Source: JACDAN01 sp963802375 (GTDB taxonomy: Bacteria; Actinomycetota; Thermoleophilia; Gaiellales; Gaiellaceae). From it: a stretch of DNA of 64,000 nt. The notes beneath the pieces were generated by a model. It ran no database searches and was not told the DNA's origin. It worked only from the letters and a program-made list of their open reading frames with translations. Positions 57,030-64,000 of this stretch are shown here, in pieces. Within the stretch, counting starts at the first letter, position 1. The number at the start of each line of letters is the position of its first letter. The stretch is taken from the NCBI GenBank assembly GCA_963802375.1, contig CAWDIJ010000010.1:620001-684000 (forward strand), in the 5' to 3' direction. Made by a program: the position numbers and the translations under genes.

Positions 57030-57326
57030 ATGACGACGCTCGCTCCCGCCGAGGTCGAGGTCGAGCAGCCCAGCGAGGTCGACGAGCCCGAGCACGACCG
57101 CCCCTGGGTCGTGATCGTCTGGAACGACCCGATCAACCTGATGTCTTACGTGACGCTCGTCTTCCAGAAGCTCTTCGGCTACTCGCTCGAGCACGCGACG
57201 AAGCTGATGCTCCAGGTGCACCACGAGGGCAAGTCCGTCGTCGCGGCGGGCACCCACGAAAAGGCTGAGCTCGACGTCGCCCGCCTCCACGCCTACGGGC
57301 TGTGGGCGACGATGCAGCAGGACTGA
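57030..57326 (+). CDS. clpS: ATP-dependent Clp protease adaptor
   Basis: A 98-residue adaptor that brings N-end-rule substrates to ClpA/ClpC. The ClpS core is WVVIVWNDPINLMSYVTLVF, LFGYSLEHATKLMLQVHHEG and KAELDVARLHAYGLWATM; N and D of NDP and the His of VHHEGKS line the N-degron pocket. ATG at 57030 directly follows the palindrome and lacks a Shine-Dalgarno. Its stop overlaps the DUF2017 start (TGATG). Confidence 0.93.
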   Translation: MTTLAPAEVEVEQPSEVDEPEHDRPWVVIVWNDPINLMSYVTLVFQKLFGYSLEHATKLMLQVHHEGKSVVAAGTHEKAELDVARLHAYGLWATMQQD

Positions 57327-57784
57327 TGTTCCGCAGCTCGATCCGCCGCGGGCCGGACGGCACCGTCCGACTGAATCTGGCCGAGGAGGAGCGCGGTCTT
57401 CTCCGCCAGGTCGCGGGCGAGCTGCGCGAGCTGCTCCGCGAGGAGCCGGAAGACCCGTCGCTCCGGCGTCTCTTCCCGACCGCCCACGAGGATCCCGCGC
57501 TGGAGCGCGACTACCGCGAGCTCACGCGCGACCAGCTGGTGACCGGGCGCGAGAAGAGCCTCGACCTGCTCGCCGAGACCGCCGACAGGGACGTGCTGAC
57601 TGGGGACGAGGCCGACGCGTGGCTCAGGGCACTCAACGACACGCGGCTGGTGCTCGGCACCCGACTCGACATCACCGAGGACTTCGACTGGGACGGATTC
57701 GACCAGTCCACGCCGAGGGCGCCCGAGCTCGCGCTCTACGCCTACCTCTCCTGGCTCCAGGAGCAGCTCGTGGAGGCGATGTAA
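57326..57784 (+). CDS. DUF2017 family protein
   Basis: A 152-residue acidic, helical protein: NLAEEERGLLRQVAGELREL, LERDYRELTRDQLVTGREKS, LNDTRLVLGTRLDITEDFDW and LYAYLSWLQEQLVEAM. DUF2017 proteins regularly follow clpS in Actinobacteria, sometimes named AosR, and are linked to stress control. Translation is coupled to clpS. Confidence 0.88.
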   Translation: MFRSSIRRGPDGTVRLNLAEEERGLLRQVAGELRELLREEPEDPSLRRLFPTAHEDPALERDYRELTRDQLVTGREKSLDLLAETADRDVLTGDEADAWLRALNDTRLVLGTRLDITEDFDWDGFDQSTPRAPELALYAYLSWLQEQLVEAM

Positions 57785-57814
57785 CTGCAGAGTTGCTCAG
57801 TTCATAAGCCCCGA

Positions 57815-58366
57815 TGCCTTTGGCCGGGCTGTTGAGCCCTCGCCGCTGTTCGACTGGCTCGGCAACGGCGACGTCGCCTGGCGCTTCCCAGGCGCCGACT
57901 ACGAGGCCCGCACCACCCAGGCTTCGGCCGACTTCATGCTGAGCCAGTACGCCGAGTTGGCGGCGGTGGTCATCGGACGGCGGGTGTTCGACATGACCAC
58001 GGCTGGAACGGCAAGCCGGCCGCAGGCGAGCACGTCTTCGTCGTCACCCATCAGCCGCCGACGGACTGGGAGCACGCCGACACCGCGCCGCTCACGTTCG
58101 TCGACGGCGTCGAGAAGGCGTTAGCGGCCGCCAAGAAGTTCGCGGGCGACCGGGACGTCGACGTGGCCGCCGGTCAGATCGGCGGCCAGGCGCTCAGGCT
58201 CGGGCTGATCGATCAGGTGGTGGTCAACCTGGTCCCGGTGGTCTTCGGCTCCGGCCGTCCGTTCTTCGCCACCGGCGGCCTGGCCGAGCCGCTGCGGTTG
58301 GAGAACCCGAGCACGATCGTGCGAGGCGACCGGGTCACCCACCTGGTCTACGACGTCGGCCGCTGA
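57815..58366 (+). pseudogene. Broken DHFR/RibD-C family gene
   Basis: Family sequence runs from LFDWLGNGDVAWRFPGADYE through VVIGRRVFDMT, then shifts frame and continues GWNGKPAAGEHVFVVTHQPP, TFVDGVEKALAAAKKFAGDR and GLIDQVVVNLVPVVFGSGRP to HLVYDVGR. The N-terminal MSLDGY part with a start codon is absent, and one base is missing near 57998 (ATGACC-AC-GGC). It is a relative of the intact gene at 10.0-10.7 kb. Two lesions make a true pseudogene more likely than a sequencing error. Confidence 0.7.
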
Positions 58367-58419
58367 GGCCTGCGTTCGACAGCGTTCCCGCCCGAGCCTG
58401 ACTGCTTTACGCTCGATGG

Positions 58420-59358
58420 GTGGGCGAGTCGCTGCGCACGCTCGAGACGCCTGACGGCCGGACGCTCGCATTCGCGGTCTGGGGTGATCCGGATGGGTTC
58501 CCGATCCTCGTGCTGCATGGCACGCCCGGTTGTCGTCTTGTGCGGTGGCCACGCGAGGAGTTGTACGCCGATCTGGGTGTGTGCTTGGTGACGCACGATC
58601 GTGCGGGGTATGGGAGGTCTGATCGGAACCATGGCCGTCGCGTGGTCGACGAGGTCGCCGACGTACGCGCGCTTGCAGATGAGCTCGGCTTCGATCGCGT
58701 CGGAGTCAGCGGAGGGTCGGGCGGGGGACCGCATGCACTCGCGTGCGCGGCCCTCCTACCCGATCGTGTCGTCCGCGCCAACTGCGATGTCGGTGTCGCG
58801 CCGTTGGGCCCGCCTGGGCTCGAGCAGGATGCCTGGCTTACCGGCATGGATCCGGAGAACGTCAAGGAGTTCGGCTGGGCGCGCGCCGGCGAGGACGTCC
58901 TCACTCGCGAGCTGCAAGCGTTGCAGCAGCAGTTCGAGGAACGCGCCCGGGTCGACCCTTCCACCGTCTTGCAGGACGTCGACATGAGCGAGTCGGATCG
59001 AGAGGAGTTGGCTCGCCCAGAGATGGTGCAGATCCTCAGCGAGTCGACGTTCGAGTGGGCGGTGAATGGTGTCGGCGGCTGGGTCGACGACGACCTTGCG
59101 GTCCTGCAGCCGTGGGGGTTCGACACTGCGGATATCTCCGTGCCGGTGCTCGTCCGCTACGGGATGACCGACGTGTTCGTCCCGCCGGCGCACGGCGAGT
59201 GGCTGGCCGCGAATGTTCCTGGCTGCATCGTCAAGATCAACGACGCCGCCGGTCATTTGGGCGCAAATCCCGAGCAGGAAATCGCCGAGAACGCCCGCTG
59301 GCTGAGCGCCGGGATCGCGCCCGACGGAAGCCGCACGCACTCTCCCGCCGCGAACTGA
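58420..59358 (+). CDS. Alpha/beta hydrolase
   Basis: A 312-residue hydrolase. PILVLHGTPGCRLVRWP is the oxyanion loop, the nucleophile is in GVSGGSGGGPHALACAA, and the acid and His are likely in VLVRYGMTDVFVPPAHGEWL and DAAGHLGANPEQ. Not narrowed further. GTG at 58420. Codon choice looks looser than in the housekeeping genes (third-position A/T more common), which, with the broken neighbour, suggests an acquired patch. Confidence 0.8.
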   Translation: MGESLRTLETPDGRTLAFAVWGDPDGFPILVLHGTPGCRLVRWPREELYADLGVCLVTHDRAGYGRSDRNHGRRVVDEVADVRALADELGFDRVGVSGGSGGGPHALACAALLPDRVVRANCDVGVAPLGPPGLEQDAWLTGMDPENVKEFGWARAGEDVLTRELQALQQQFEERARVDPSTVLQDVDMSESDREELARPEMVQILSESTFEWAVNGVGGWVDDDLAVLQPWGFDTADISVPVLVRYGMTDVFVPPAHGEWLAANVPGCIVKINDAAGHLGANPEQEIAENARWLSAGIAPDGSRTHSPAAN

Positions 59359-59436
59359 GCCCACTCAGGTCCGCCGATAACAAGAGAGTGGTGATTACCC
59401 CCGACTGCGCTCCAGCGATCAGTCGCTCGCGCACGC

Positions 59437-60000
59437 TCAAGGCACAACCGTGCGCATTACACAGTTCCTTTTGCCTTTCGGGCGGAGGTAGCTGAAGCCG
59501 GCCCGCTCGTAGAGGGACCGTGTGCCGTTGTAGAGCACGGACACCTTTTGGCCGCCGGTGTCATGCGGGTATCCCTCGACAACCCCGCCGCCGGCCTGAG
59601 CAATCAGATCCATAGCACCACCAAGGGCGGCCGCGGTCACTCCTCCGCGCCGGTACTTCTTGTCCACGAAAATGCAGGTGATCCGGTAGTCGGGCGGCCT
59701 GTCGAGAGCGGCCTCGTACTCCTTGCGGTGGTGGATGTTCTGCAGTTCCTCCGGGGTGCCGTACTGGCACCACGCCACTGCCTCATCACCGTCGAACACC
59801 AGCGCAGCGTGTGCGCGGCCCTCCTCGACCAACCGCTTCTTGAGGGCGCGGTTGCCCTCGGCGGTGAACGTCTTCTCCGCCTCGAAGGTGTGGAACCAGG
59901 TGCACCAACAGCCACCGAACACACCGTTGTGCCGCGCGACGAGCCGCGAGAACGCGTCCCAGGTCTTCGCATCGAGCGGCTTGACCACGTAGTCCGTCAT
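59437..60000 (-). CDS. GNAT-family acetyltransferase
   Basis: A 187-residue protein. ITCIFVDKKYRRGGVTAAAL is the acetyl-CoA binding loop (R/Q-x2-G-x-G/A, here RRGGVTAA), preceded by AVAWCQYGTPEELQNIHHRK and followed by YNGTRSLYERAGFSYLRPKG. Cysteines in GGCWCTWFH are unusual. Acceptor unknown. The ATG at 60000 gives a full-length domain. Confidence 0.82.
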   Translation of the reverse strand: MTDYVVKPLDAKTWDAFSRLVARHNGVFGGCWCTWFHTFEAEKTFTAEGNRALKKRLVEEGRAHAALVFDGDEAVAWCQYGTPEELQNIHHRKEYEAALDRPPDYRITCIFVDKKYRRGGVTAAALGGAMDLIAQAGGGVVEGYPHDTGGQKVSVLYNGTRSLYERAGFSYLRPKGKRNCVMRTVVP

Positions 60001-60356
60001 GGGGTCTCCTTGGCTCCCGTGCGGGCAGCGTAACCCGGCACTGCGAGAGGCGAGAGCGCCAAGAGTTCGAACGGAGGAACCACCGTTTCTCTGGCGTCAC
60101 TCCGGAACACTGGCGCAGGCGAGGGGTCTCTCCTCAACTGCGGAGTTGTCGGTATCCCCGACTGCCTCTAGCGACGGTACGCCCCGTGCAGGCGACCAGG
60201 GCGAGCCCCAGCTCTGGTCACGCAGGAGCGCTAAGAAGCGTAAGGGCGGAAACGCCCGGCCCAGGCCGCGCGCGAAGACCTAGGAGGGGCGCGGGTCGAA
60301 GGCCGCGGCCCTTCCCACGCTCCCGGTCAAGGAATGCGTGCGCCCTGAAGGTGATC
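60001..60356. other. Non-coding gap without recognised features
   Basis: 356 bases between the GNAT gene and the beta-propeller gene. No plausible gene, tRNA, riboswitch or family I/II palindrome is seen. It should hold the GNAT promoter on the right and the end of the propeller gene at its right edge. Confidence 0.5.
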
Positions 60357-61382
60357 TCAGCCCGAGTAGTACAGGCGCCGGCCGTTGCGAGACCAGACCG
60401 GTGGTGAGACTCGGCAACAGCCTACGCACGTACAGGTGGCGCCCTGCGCGACGAGTTTCGTCGAGCGCCCGTCTATGCGGGCGACGTACAGCTGGTTGCC
60501 GGAGTTGTACGCGAGCTGCTTTCCGCCGGGCGACCACGCCGGAAACGGAATGGTGTGCCGCGTCGACGCGGCGGCGATTCGGCGTGGCCGGCCGCCACGC
60601 GAGGGGATGACCCAGATGCCGCTGCTGCGCGTGAAGGCGATCCGGCTGCCGTCGTGCGACCACGCCGGCGATACGCCGACGGCGAGGAACCGTCTTCTGC
60701 GGCCGTCGAGGCTGAGAAGGTGGAGGCGGACAGCGCCCATGCCGACTCCGTAGACGATCGTCCGCCCGGTCGGCGACCACGCCGGAGGGGCTCGTGGTGA
60801 CCCCCAGAGGTTCGCTCGAACGAGCTGTCTCGCGCCGGTGCCATCGCTGCTTGCGACGTAGACGCCCAGCGTGGCGCGATCGGCATTCGCGTCGTGCCGC
60901 TGGAAGAGGAGCTTCGAACCGTCGGGCGACCAACGCGGCTGGAATGCGCTGTCGAGGACCTTCCGTTGCCCCGACCCGTCCGCGTCGACGGTCCAGACGT
61001 CGGGGACGGCGCATCCGGACCCCGATGTCGGAGTGCAACCGGAGAAGTCCCAGACCATGTAGGCGAGCCGCCGGCCGTCCGGCGACCACCGGGGCCCGAA
61101 CTCCCAGTCGCCGCCACTGGTCACCCTTCGTTGGTCGTTCCCGTCGACGGTCATGACCCAGATCTGGCCGCGAACCCCCTCGCTGCGGACGTAGGCGATC
61201 CGACGCCCATCCGGCGACAGGGCGAGCTCGGATTCGGTCGCCCCGGTGCGCGTCAGGTTCTGCCGGCCACGGCCGTCGACGCCAACGACGAAGATCTCCC
61301 CTCGAGGAACGGGCGCGCGCGCTGCCTCGCTCCCGCCGGCGAACGGGACAAGCAGGGCGAGTACGGCGACGAGCCCTCGCAT
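60357..61382 (-). CDS. Secreted TolB-like beta-propeller (PD40) protein
   Basis: A 341-residue protein with a signal peptide (MRGLVAVLALLVPFAGGSEA). About seven PD40/WD40-like repeats follow, each with W-S-P-(D/T/G)-G-(R/S/K)-x-(I/L)-(A/V)-Y, for example RWSPDGRRLAYMVWD, RWSPDGSKLLFQRHD, AWSPTGRTIVYGVG, AWSHDGSRIAFTRSS and VWSRNGRRLYYSG. This predicts a complete seven-bladed propeller outside the membrane. Function unknown; there are no Tol-Pal genes nearby. ATG at 61382. Confidence 0.82.
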   Translation of the reverse strand: MRGLVAVLALLVPFAGGSEAARAPVPRGEIFVVGVDGRGRQNLTRTGATESELALSPDGRRIAYVRSEGVRGQIWVMTVDGNDQRRVTSGGDWEFGPRWSPDGRRLAYMVWDFSGCTPTSGSGCAVPDVWTVDADGSGQRKVLDSAFQPRWSPDGSKLLFQRHDANADRATLGVYVASSDGTGARQLVRANLWGSPRAPPAWSPTGRTIVYGVGMGAVRLHLLSLDGRRRRFLAVGVSPAWSHDGSRIAFTRSSGIWVIPSRGGRPRRIAAASTRHTIPFPAWSPGGKQLAYNSGNQLYVARIDGRSTKLVAQGATCTCVGCCRVSPPVWSRNGRRLYYSG

Positions 61383-61449
61383 GCTTCCAAACGGTAGAGC
61401 CGGGCTGTAACGAAACTGTATTCGAGAGCCGCCGCCGTGACGGCCCGCG

Positions 61450-63315
61450 CTACGCCGGCGCTGCCTCGCGCTCGCGCTTGCGGCGGGAGGCGAGCGTCTG
61501 CCGCTTCGTCGCCGACAGCTCGGCCTTGCGCAGGCGGATGCTCTTGGGCGTCACCTCGACGCACTCGTCCTCGCGGATGAACTCGAGCGCCTGCTCGAGC
61601 GAAAGCGGTCGCGGCGGGATGAGGCGCACGAGCTCCTCGGCCGAGGCGGAGCGCATGTTCGTCAGCTTCTTCTCCTTGCCGGCGTTCACGTCGAGATCCT
61701 CGCCGCGCGCGTTCTCGCCCACGACCATGCCCTCGTAGAGCTCCTGCCGCGGACTGATGAAGAGCGAACCACGCTCCTGGAGCGCGGTGATCGCGAACGC
61801 AGTCGCCTGGCCCCGGCGGTCGGCGACGAGGCTCCCCGTAGGACGCGTTCGCATCTCTCCGTGCCACGGCTCCCAGCGCTCGAACACGTGGTGCAGGATT
61901 CCCGAGCCGCGCGTCTCGGTCAGGAACTCCGTCCGGAAGCCGATCAGCCCTCTTGCCGGCACGAGGTACTCCATCCGGGCCCAGCCGGTCCCGTGGTTGA
62001 CCATCTGCTGCATCCGGCCCTTCCGCAGCGCCAGCATCTGGGTGACGACTCCGATGTAGTCCTCGGGGACGTCGATCGCGACGCGCTCGACCGGCTCGTG
62101 CGCCTGTCCGTCGATCTCTCGGGTCAGGACCTCCGGCTTGCCGACAGTGAGCTCGAAACCCTCGCGGCGCATGATCTCGACGAGCACCGCCAGCTGGAGC
62201 TCGCCGCGTCCCTGTACCTCCCAGATGTCGGGGCGCGAGGTCGGCCGGACTCGGAGCGAGACGTTGCCCACGAGCTCCTGCTCCAGTCGCCCGATCAGCG
62301 CGCTCGCGGTCAGCTTGTCGCCCTCGGTGCCCGCGAGTGGTGAGGTATTGATCCCGAGCGTCATCGCCAACGAGGGCTCGTCGACAGCGGTCACCGGCAG
62401 TGGCCGCGGATCCTCCGCGTCGGCAATCGTCTCTCCGATCGTCACTTCGGGCAGGCCGGCGAGCGCGACGATCTCGCCCGGCCCGGCCGCTTCCGCAGCA
62501 ACGCGGTCCAGCGCCTCGGTGACGTACAGCTCGGTTACGCGAGCCTTCTGGACCCTCCCGTCGGCACGGCACCAGGCGACCTCCTCGCCTTTGCGGATCG
62601 TCCCGTGCAGGACCCGGAGGAGCGCAAGCCGGCCGACGTAGGGCGATGCGTCGAGGTTCGTGACGAGCGCCTGGAGCGGGTGGTCAGGGTCGTACGACGG
62701 CGGCGGAATGGTCTCTAGCAGCGTCTCCACCAGCGGGCCGAGGTCGTCGGCGAGCTCGTCGGTCGCGAAGCCTGCGCGCCCCTCCCGGGCGTTGGCGTAG
62801 ACGATCGGGAACTCGATCTGGGACTCGTCGGCGTCGAGGTCGAGGAAGAGCTCGTAGACCTCGTTCACGACCTCGGCGGTACGGGCATCGGGCCGATCGA
62901 CCTTGTTCACGACCAGCACCACCGGAAGCCGCGCCTCCAGCGCCTTCCGGAGGACGAAGCGCGTCTGCGGAAGCGGGCCTTCGCTCGCATCCACAAGCAA
63001 GAGCACTCCGTCGACCATCGTCAAACCGCGCTCGACCTCCCCGCCGAAGTCGGCATGCCCTGGCGTGTCGACGATGTTGACCTTCGTGTCCCCGATCTGC
63101 ACCGCAGTGTTCTTCGCGAGGATCGTGATGCCCTTCTCGCGCTCGAGGTCCATCGAGTCGAGCACGCGCTCTGCGACCTCCTGGTTCGCGCGGAACGAGC
63201 CGGCTTGCCAGAGCAGGGCGTCGACGAGCGTCGTCTTCCCATGGTCGACGTGCGCAACGATGGCGACGTTTCGAAGATCGTCTCTCGTGGCGGTGAGATG
63301 GGGACGCGCGGGCAA
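61450..63315 (-). CDS. typA: Ribosome-associated GTPase TypA/BipA
   Basis: A 621-residue translational GTPase. G1 IVAHVDHGKTTLVDALL, G2 in EREKGITILAKNTAVQ, G3 IVDTPGHADFGGEVERGLTM, G4 VVLVVNKVDRPDARTA. The EF-G-like domains follow, and the BipA C-terminal domain has GILHHVFERWEPWHGEM. It binds the 70S ribosome and helps 50S assembly and stress growth. The start is TTG at 63315 (LPARPHLTATRDDLRNVAIV); upstream open frame has no similarity. Divergent from greA across 33 bases. Confidence 0.95.
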   Translation of the reverse strand: MPARPHLTATRDDLRNVAIVAHVDHGKTTLVDALLWQAGSFRANQEVAERVLDSMDLEREKGITILAKNTAVQIGDTKVNIVDTPGHADFGGEVERGLTMVDGVLLLVDASEGPLPQTRFVLRKALEARLPVVLVVNKVDRPDARTAEVVNEVYELFLDLDADESQIEFPIVYANAREGRAGFATDELADDLGPLVETLLETIPPPSYDPDHPLQALVTNLDASPYVGRLALLRVLHGTIRKGEEVAWCRADGRVQKARVTELYVTEALDRVAAEAAGPGEIVALAGLPEVTIGETIADAEDPRPLPVTAVDEPSLAMTLGINTSPLAGTEGDKLTASALIGRLEQELVGNVSLRVRPTSRPDIWEVQGRGELQLAVLVEIMRREGFELTVGKPEVLTREIDGQAHEPVERVAIDVPEDYIGVVTQMLALRKGRMQQMVNHGTGWARMEYLVPARGLIGFRTEFLTETRGSGILHHVFERWEPWHGEMRTRPTGSLVADRRGQATAFAITALQERGSLFISPRQELYEGMVVGENARGEDLDVNAGKEKKLTNMRSASAEELVRLIPPRPLSLEQALEFIREDECVEVTPKSIRLRKAELSATKRQTLASRRKREREAAPA

Positions 63316-63322
63316 GACCGGC

Positions 63323-63343
63323 CAGGGTACCGCCGGTACCCTG
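63323..63343. promoter_or_regulatory. CAGGGTACC-GCC-GGTACCCTG dyad between typA and greA
   Basis: A perfect nine-base inverted repeat with a three-base centre, filling most of the 33-base gap between the divergent starts. With so little space the two mRNAs may be almost leaderless. A shared operator or a hairpin near both starts is possible. Confidence 0.45.
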
Positions 63344-63348
63344 CGCCG

Positions 63349-63804
63349 GTGCCCAGCGACAAGCCGGAACCGATGACGCAAGCACAGAAGGCGCAGCTCG
63401 AGACTGAGCTGGCCGAACTGGAGGGCCCAGGGCGGGCCGAGGTCGTCCAGGCGATCGCCACCGCCCGCGGATTCGGCGACCTGTCGGAGAACTTCGAGTA
63501 CCACGCTGCCAAGAACGACCAGGGACTGCTCGAGCACCGGATTCGGCAAATCCGCGACCGGCTGGACCGGTTCGTGCTGGTCGACGAGACGTCCTCCGCG
63601 ACCGGCACGATCGGCGTCGGCTCCAAAGCCGAGATCGAGGACGAACACGGGGAGCGGATGAGCTTGGAGATCTCGAGCGTGGGCGGCGTCTCCCCCGACT
63701 CACCGCTCGGCCTGGCCCTGCTCGGAGCGAAGGCGGGAGACGAGGTCGACGTCCATGCCCCCAAGGGCGCGTGGCGCGCTCGCGTGCTCTCCGTCGGTGT
63801 TTGA
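63349..63804 (+). CDS. greA: Transcription elongation factor GreA/GreB family
   Basis: A 151-residue factor that rescues backtracked RNA polymerase. The coiled-coil tip holds ARGFGDLSENFEYHAAKND with the acidic D and E residues, and the C-terminal globe has VGGVSPDSPLGLALLGAKAG and DEVDVHAPKGAWRARVLSV. GTG at 63349 is chosen; an ATG at 63373 is also possible. Its stop overlaps the next gene start. Confidence 0.93.
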   Translation: MPSDKPEPMTQAQKAQLETELAELEGPGRAEVVQAIATARGFGDLSENFEYHAAKNDQGLLEHRIRQIRDRLDRFVLVDETSSATGTIGVGSKAEIEDEHGERMSLEISSVGGVSPDSPLGLALLGAKAGDEVDVHAPKGAWRARVLSVGV

Positions 63805-64000
63805 CCATGTGACGATCCGGGTCTCGGACGGGCTGGTGGCCGAAGCCTTCTACGACCTCGTGCTCCCGACGCTCGGGATCGAGCGGACCAATTCCGAGCC
63901 CGACTTCGCCGAGTGGGACGACTTCTCGCTCTCCGGCTGGAGCCCCGGCAAGCCGGTCACACGCAGGCTGCACGTCGCCTTCGCGGCGCCGTCGCACGAG
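63797..64000 (+). CDS. VOC (glyoxalase/bleomycin-resistance) family protein, cut by window edge
   Basis: 68 residues visible: VFDHVTIRVSDGLVAEAFYD then LVLPTLGIERTNSEPDFAEW and LHVAFAAPSHE. The D-H-V-x-I-x-V start with a His metal ligand and the F-Y-x2-V-L-P-x-L-G block are the VOC fold. The second metal site is expected outside the window. GTG at 63797 overlaps the greA stop by eight bases. Confidence 0.78.
   Translation, partial: MFDHVTIRVSDGLVAEAFYDLVLPTLGIERTNSEPDFAEWDDFSLSGWSPGKPVTRRLHVAFAAPSHE

Noticed and set aside
60060..60110. tRNA gene suggested by a GTTCGAA sequence
   Set aside because: No T-stem, acceptor stem or anticodon arm can be formed around it on either strand.

Overview
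The window is GC-rich bacterial chromosome, densely coded, with many GTG and TTG starts and stop/start overlaps (GTGA, ATGA, TAGTG). The order rpmE, prfA, prmC, sua5, wecA, atpI, atpBEFHAG matches the block known from Mycobacterium and other Actinomycetota, and clpS followed by a DUF2017 gene is also an actinobacterial pairing. I infer a deep-branching, high-GC actinobacterium, possibly of the Thermoleophilia/Gaiellales type. The sequence itself does not prove the class. Several one-base frameshifts (glyA, sua5, probably the atpD tail) could be real lesions or assembly errors.

Layout. 1-9.7 kb, minus strand: ahcY (cut by the window edge) with a MerR regulator, cell-envelope sugar genes (PMI-type cupin, sugar nucleotidyltransferase, UDP-glucose dehydrogenase, LCP ligase) and metH behind a leader that can fold into a pseudoknot. 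10-26 kb: the F1Fo ATP synthase genes, split. atpZ-I-B-E-F-H-A-G lie at 26.0-20.7 kb and atpD-C at 12.9-10.8 kb. Between them sit a complete dipeptide-type ABC importer, an orphan zinc-finger anti-sigma factor and a small membrane protein. 26-35.6 kb: wecA, upp, glyA, sua5, prmC, prfA, a lipoprotein, DUF1385, rpmE and a threonine dehydratase.

35.7-52.2 kb is an acyl-CoA oxidation region: ETF-ubiquinone oxidoreductase, etfA and etfB, enoyl-CoA hydratase, a two-subunit B12-dependent acyl-CoA mutase, cobalamin adenosyltransferase, acyl-CoA dehydrogenase, 3-hydroxyacyl-CoA dehydrogenase and thiolase. Electrons would pass from the dehydrogenase through ETF and ETF-QO to quinone. The mutase and adenosyltransferase would serve propionyl/methylmalonyl-CoA or branched acyl-CoA use. 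A small HTH plus nucleotidyltransferase pair is inserted in this region. 52.2-64 kb: PAP2 phosphatase, DUF1206, a primary-type sigma factor, MFS transporter, clpS-DUF2017, a looser accessory patch (broken DHFR-like gene, hydrolase, GNAT), a beta-propeller protein, typA/bipA, greA and a partial VOC gene.

The most unusual signal is non-coding. A family of about 160-base imperfect palindromes has six copies. Each lies between two genes read in the same direction and runs almost from the upstream stop codon to the downstream start codon. In all six the terminal repeat next to the start carries the purine-rich Shine-Dalgarno-like tract (GGAGAGG-CACT type) 5-8 bases before the start codon, and the other terminal repeat carries its complement. 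A second palindrome family shares a central module with one copy of the first. Other signals are a GTAACACTGTGTTAC palindrome near beta-oxidation genes, REP-like GTC-n-GAC palindromes (one inside metH), and a nine-base loop-to-upstream pseudoknot directly before metH.
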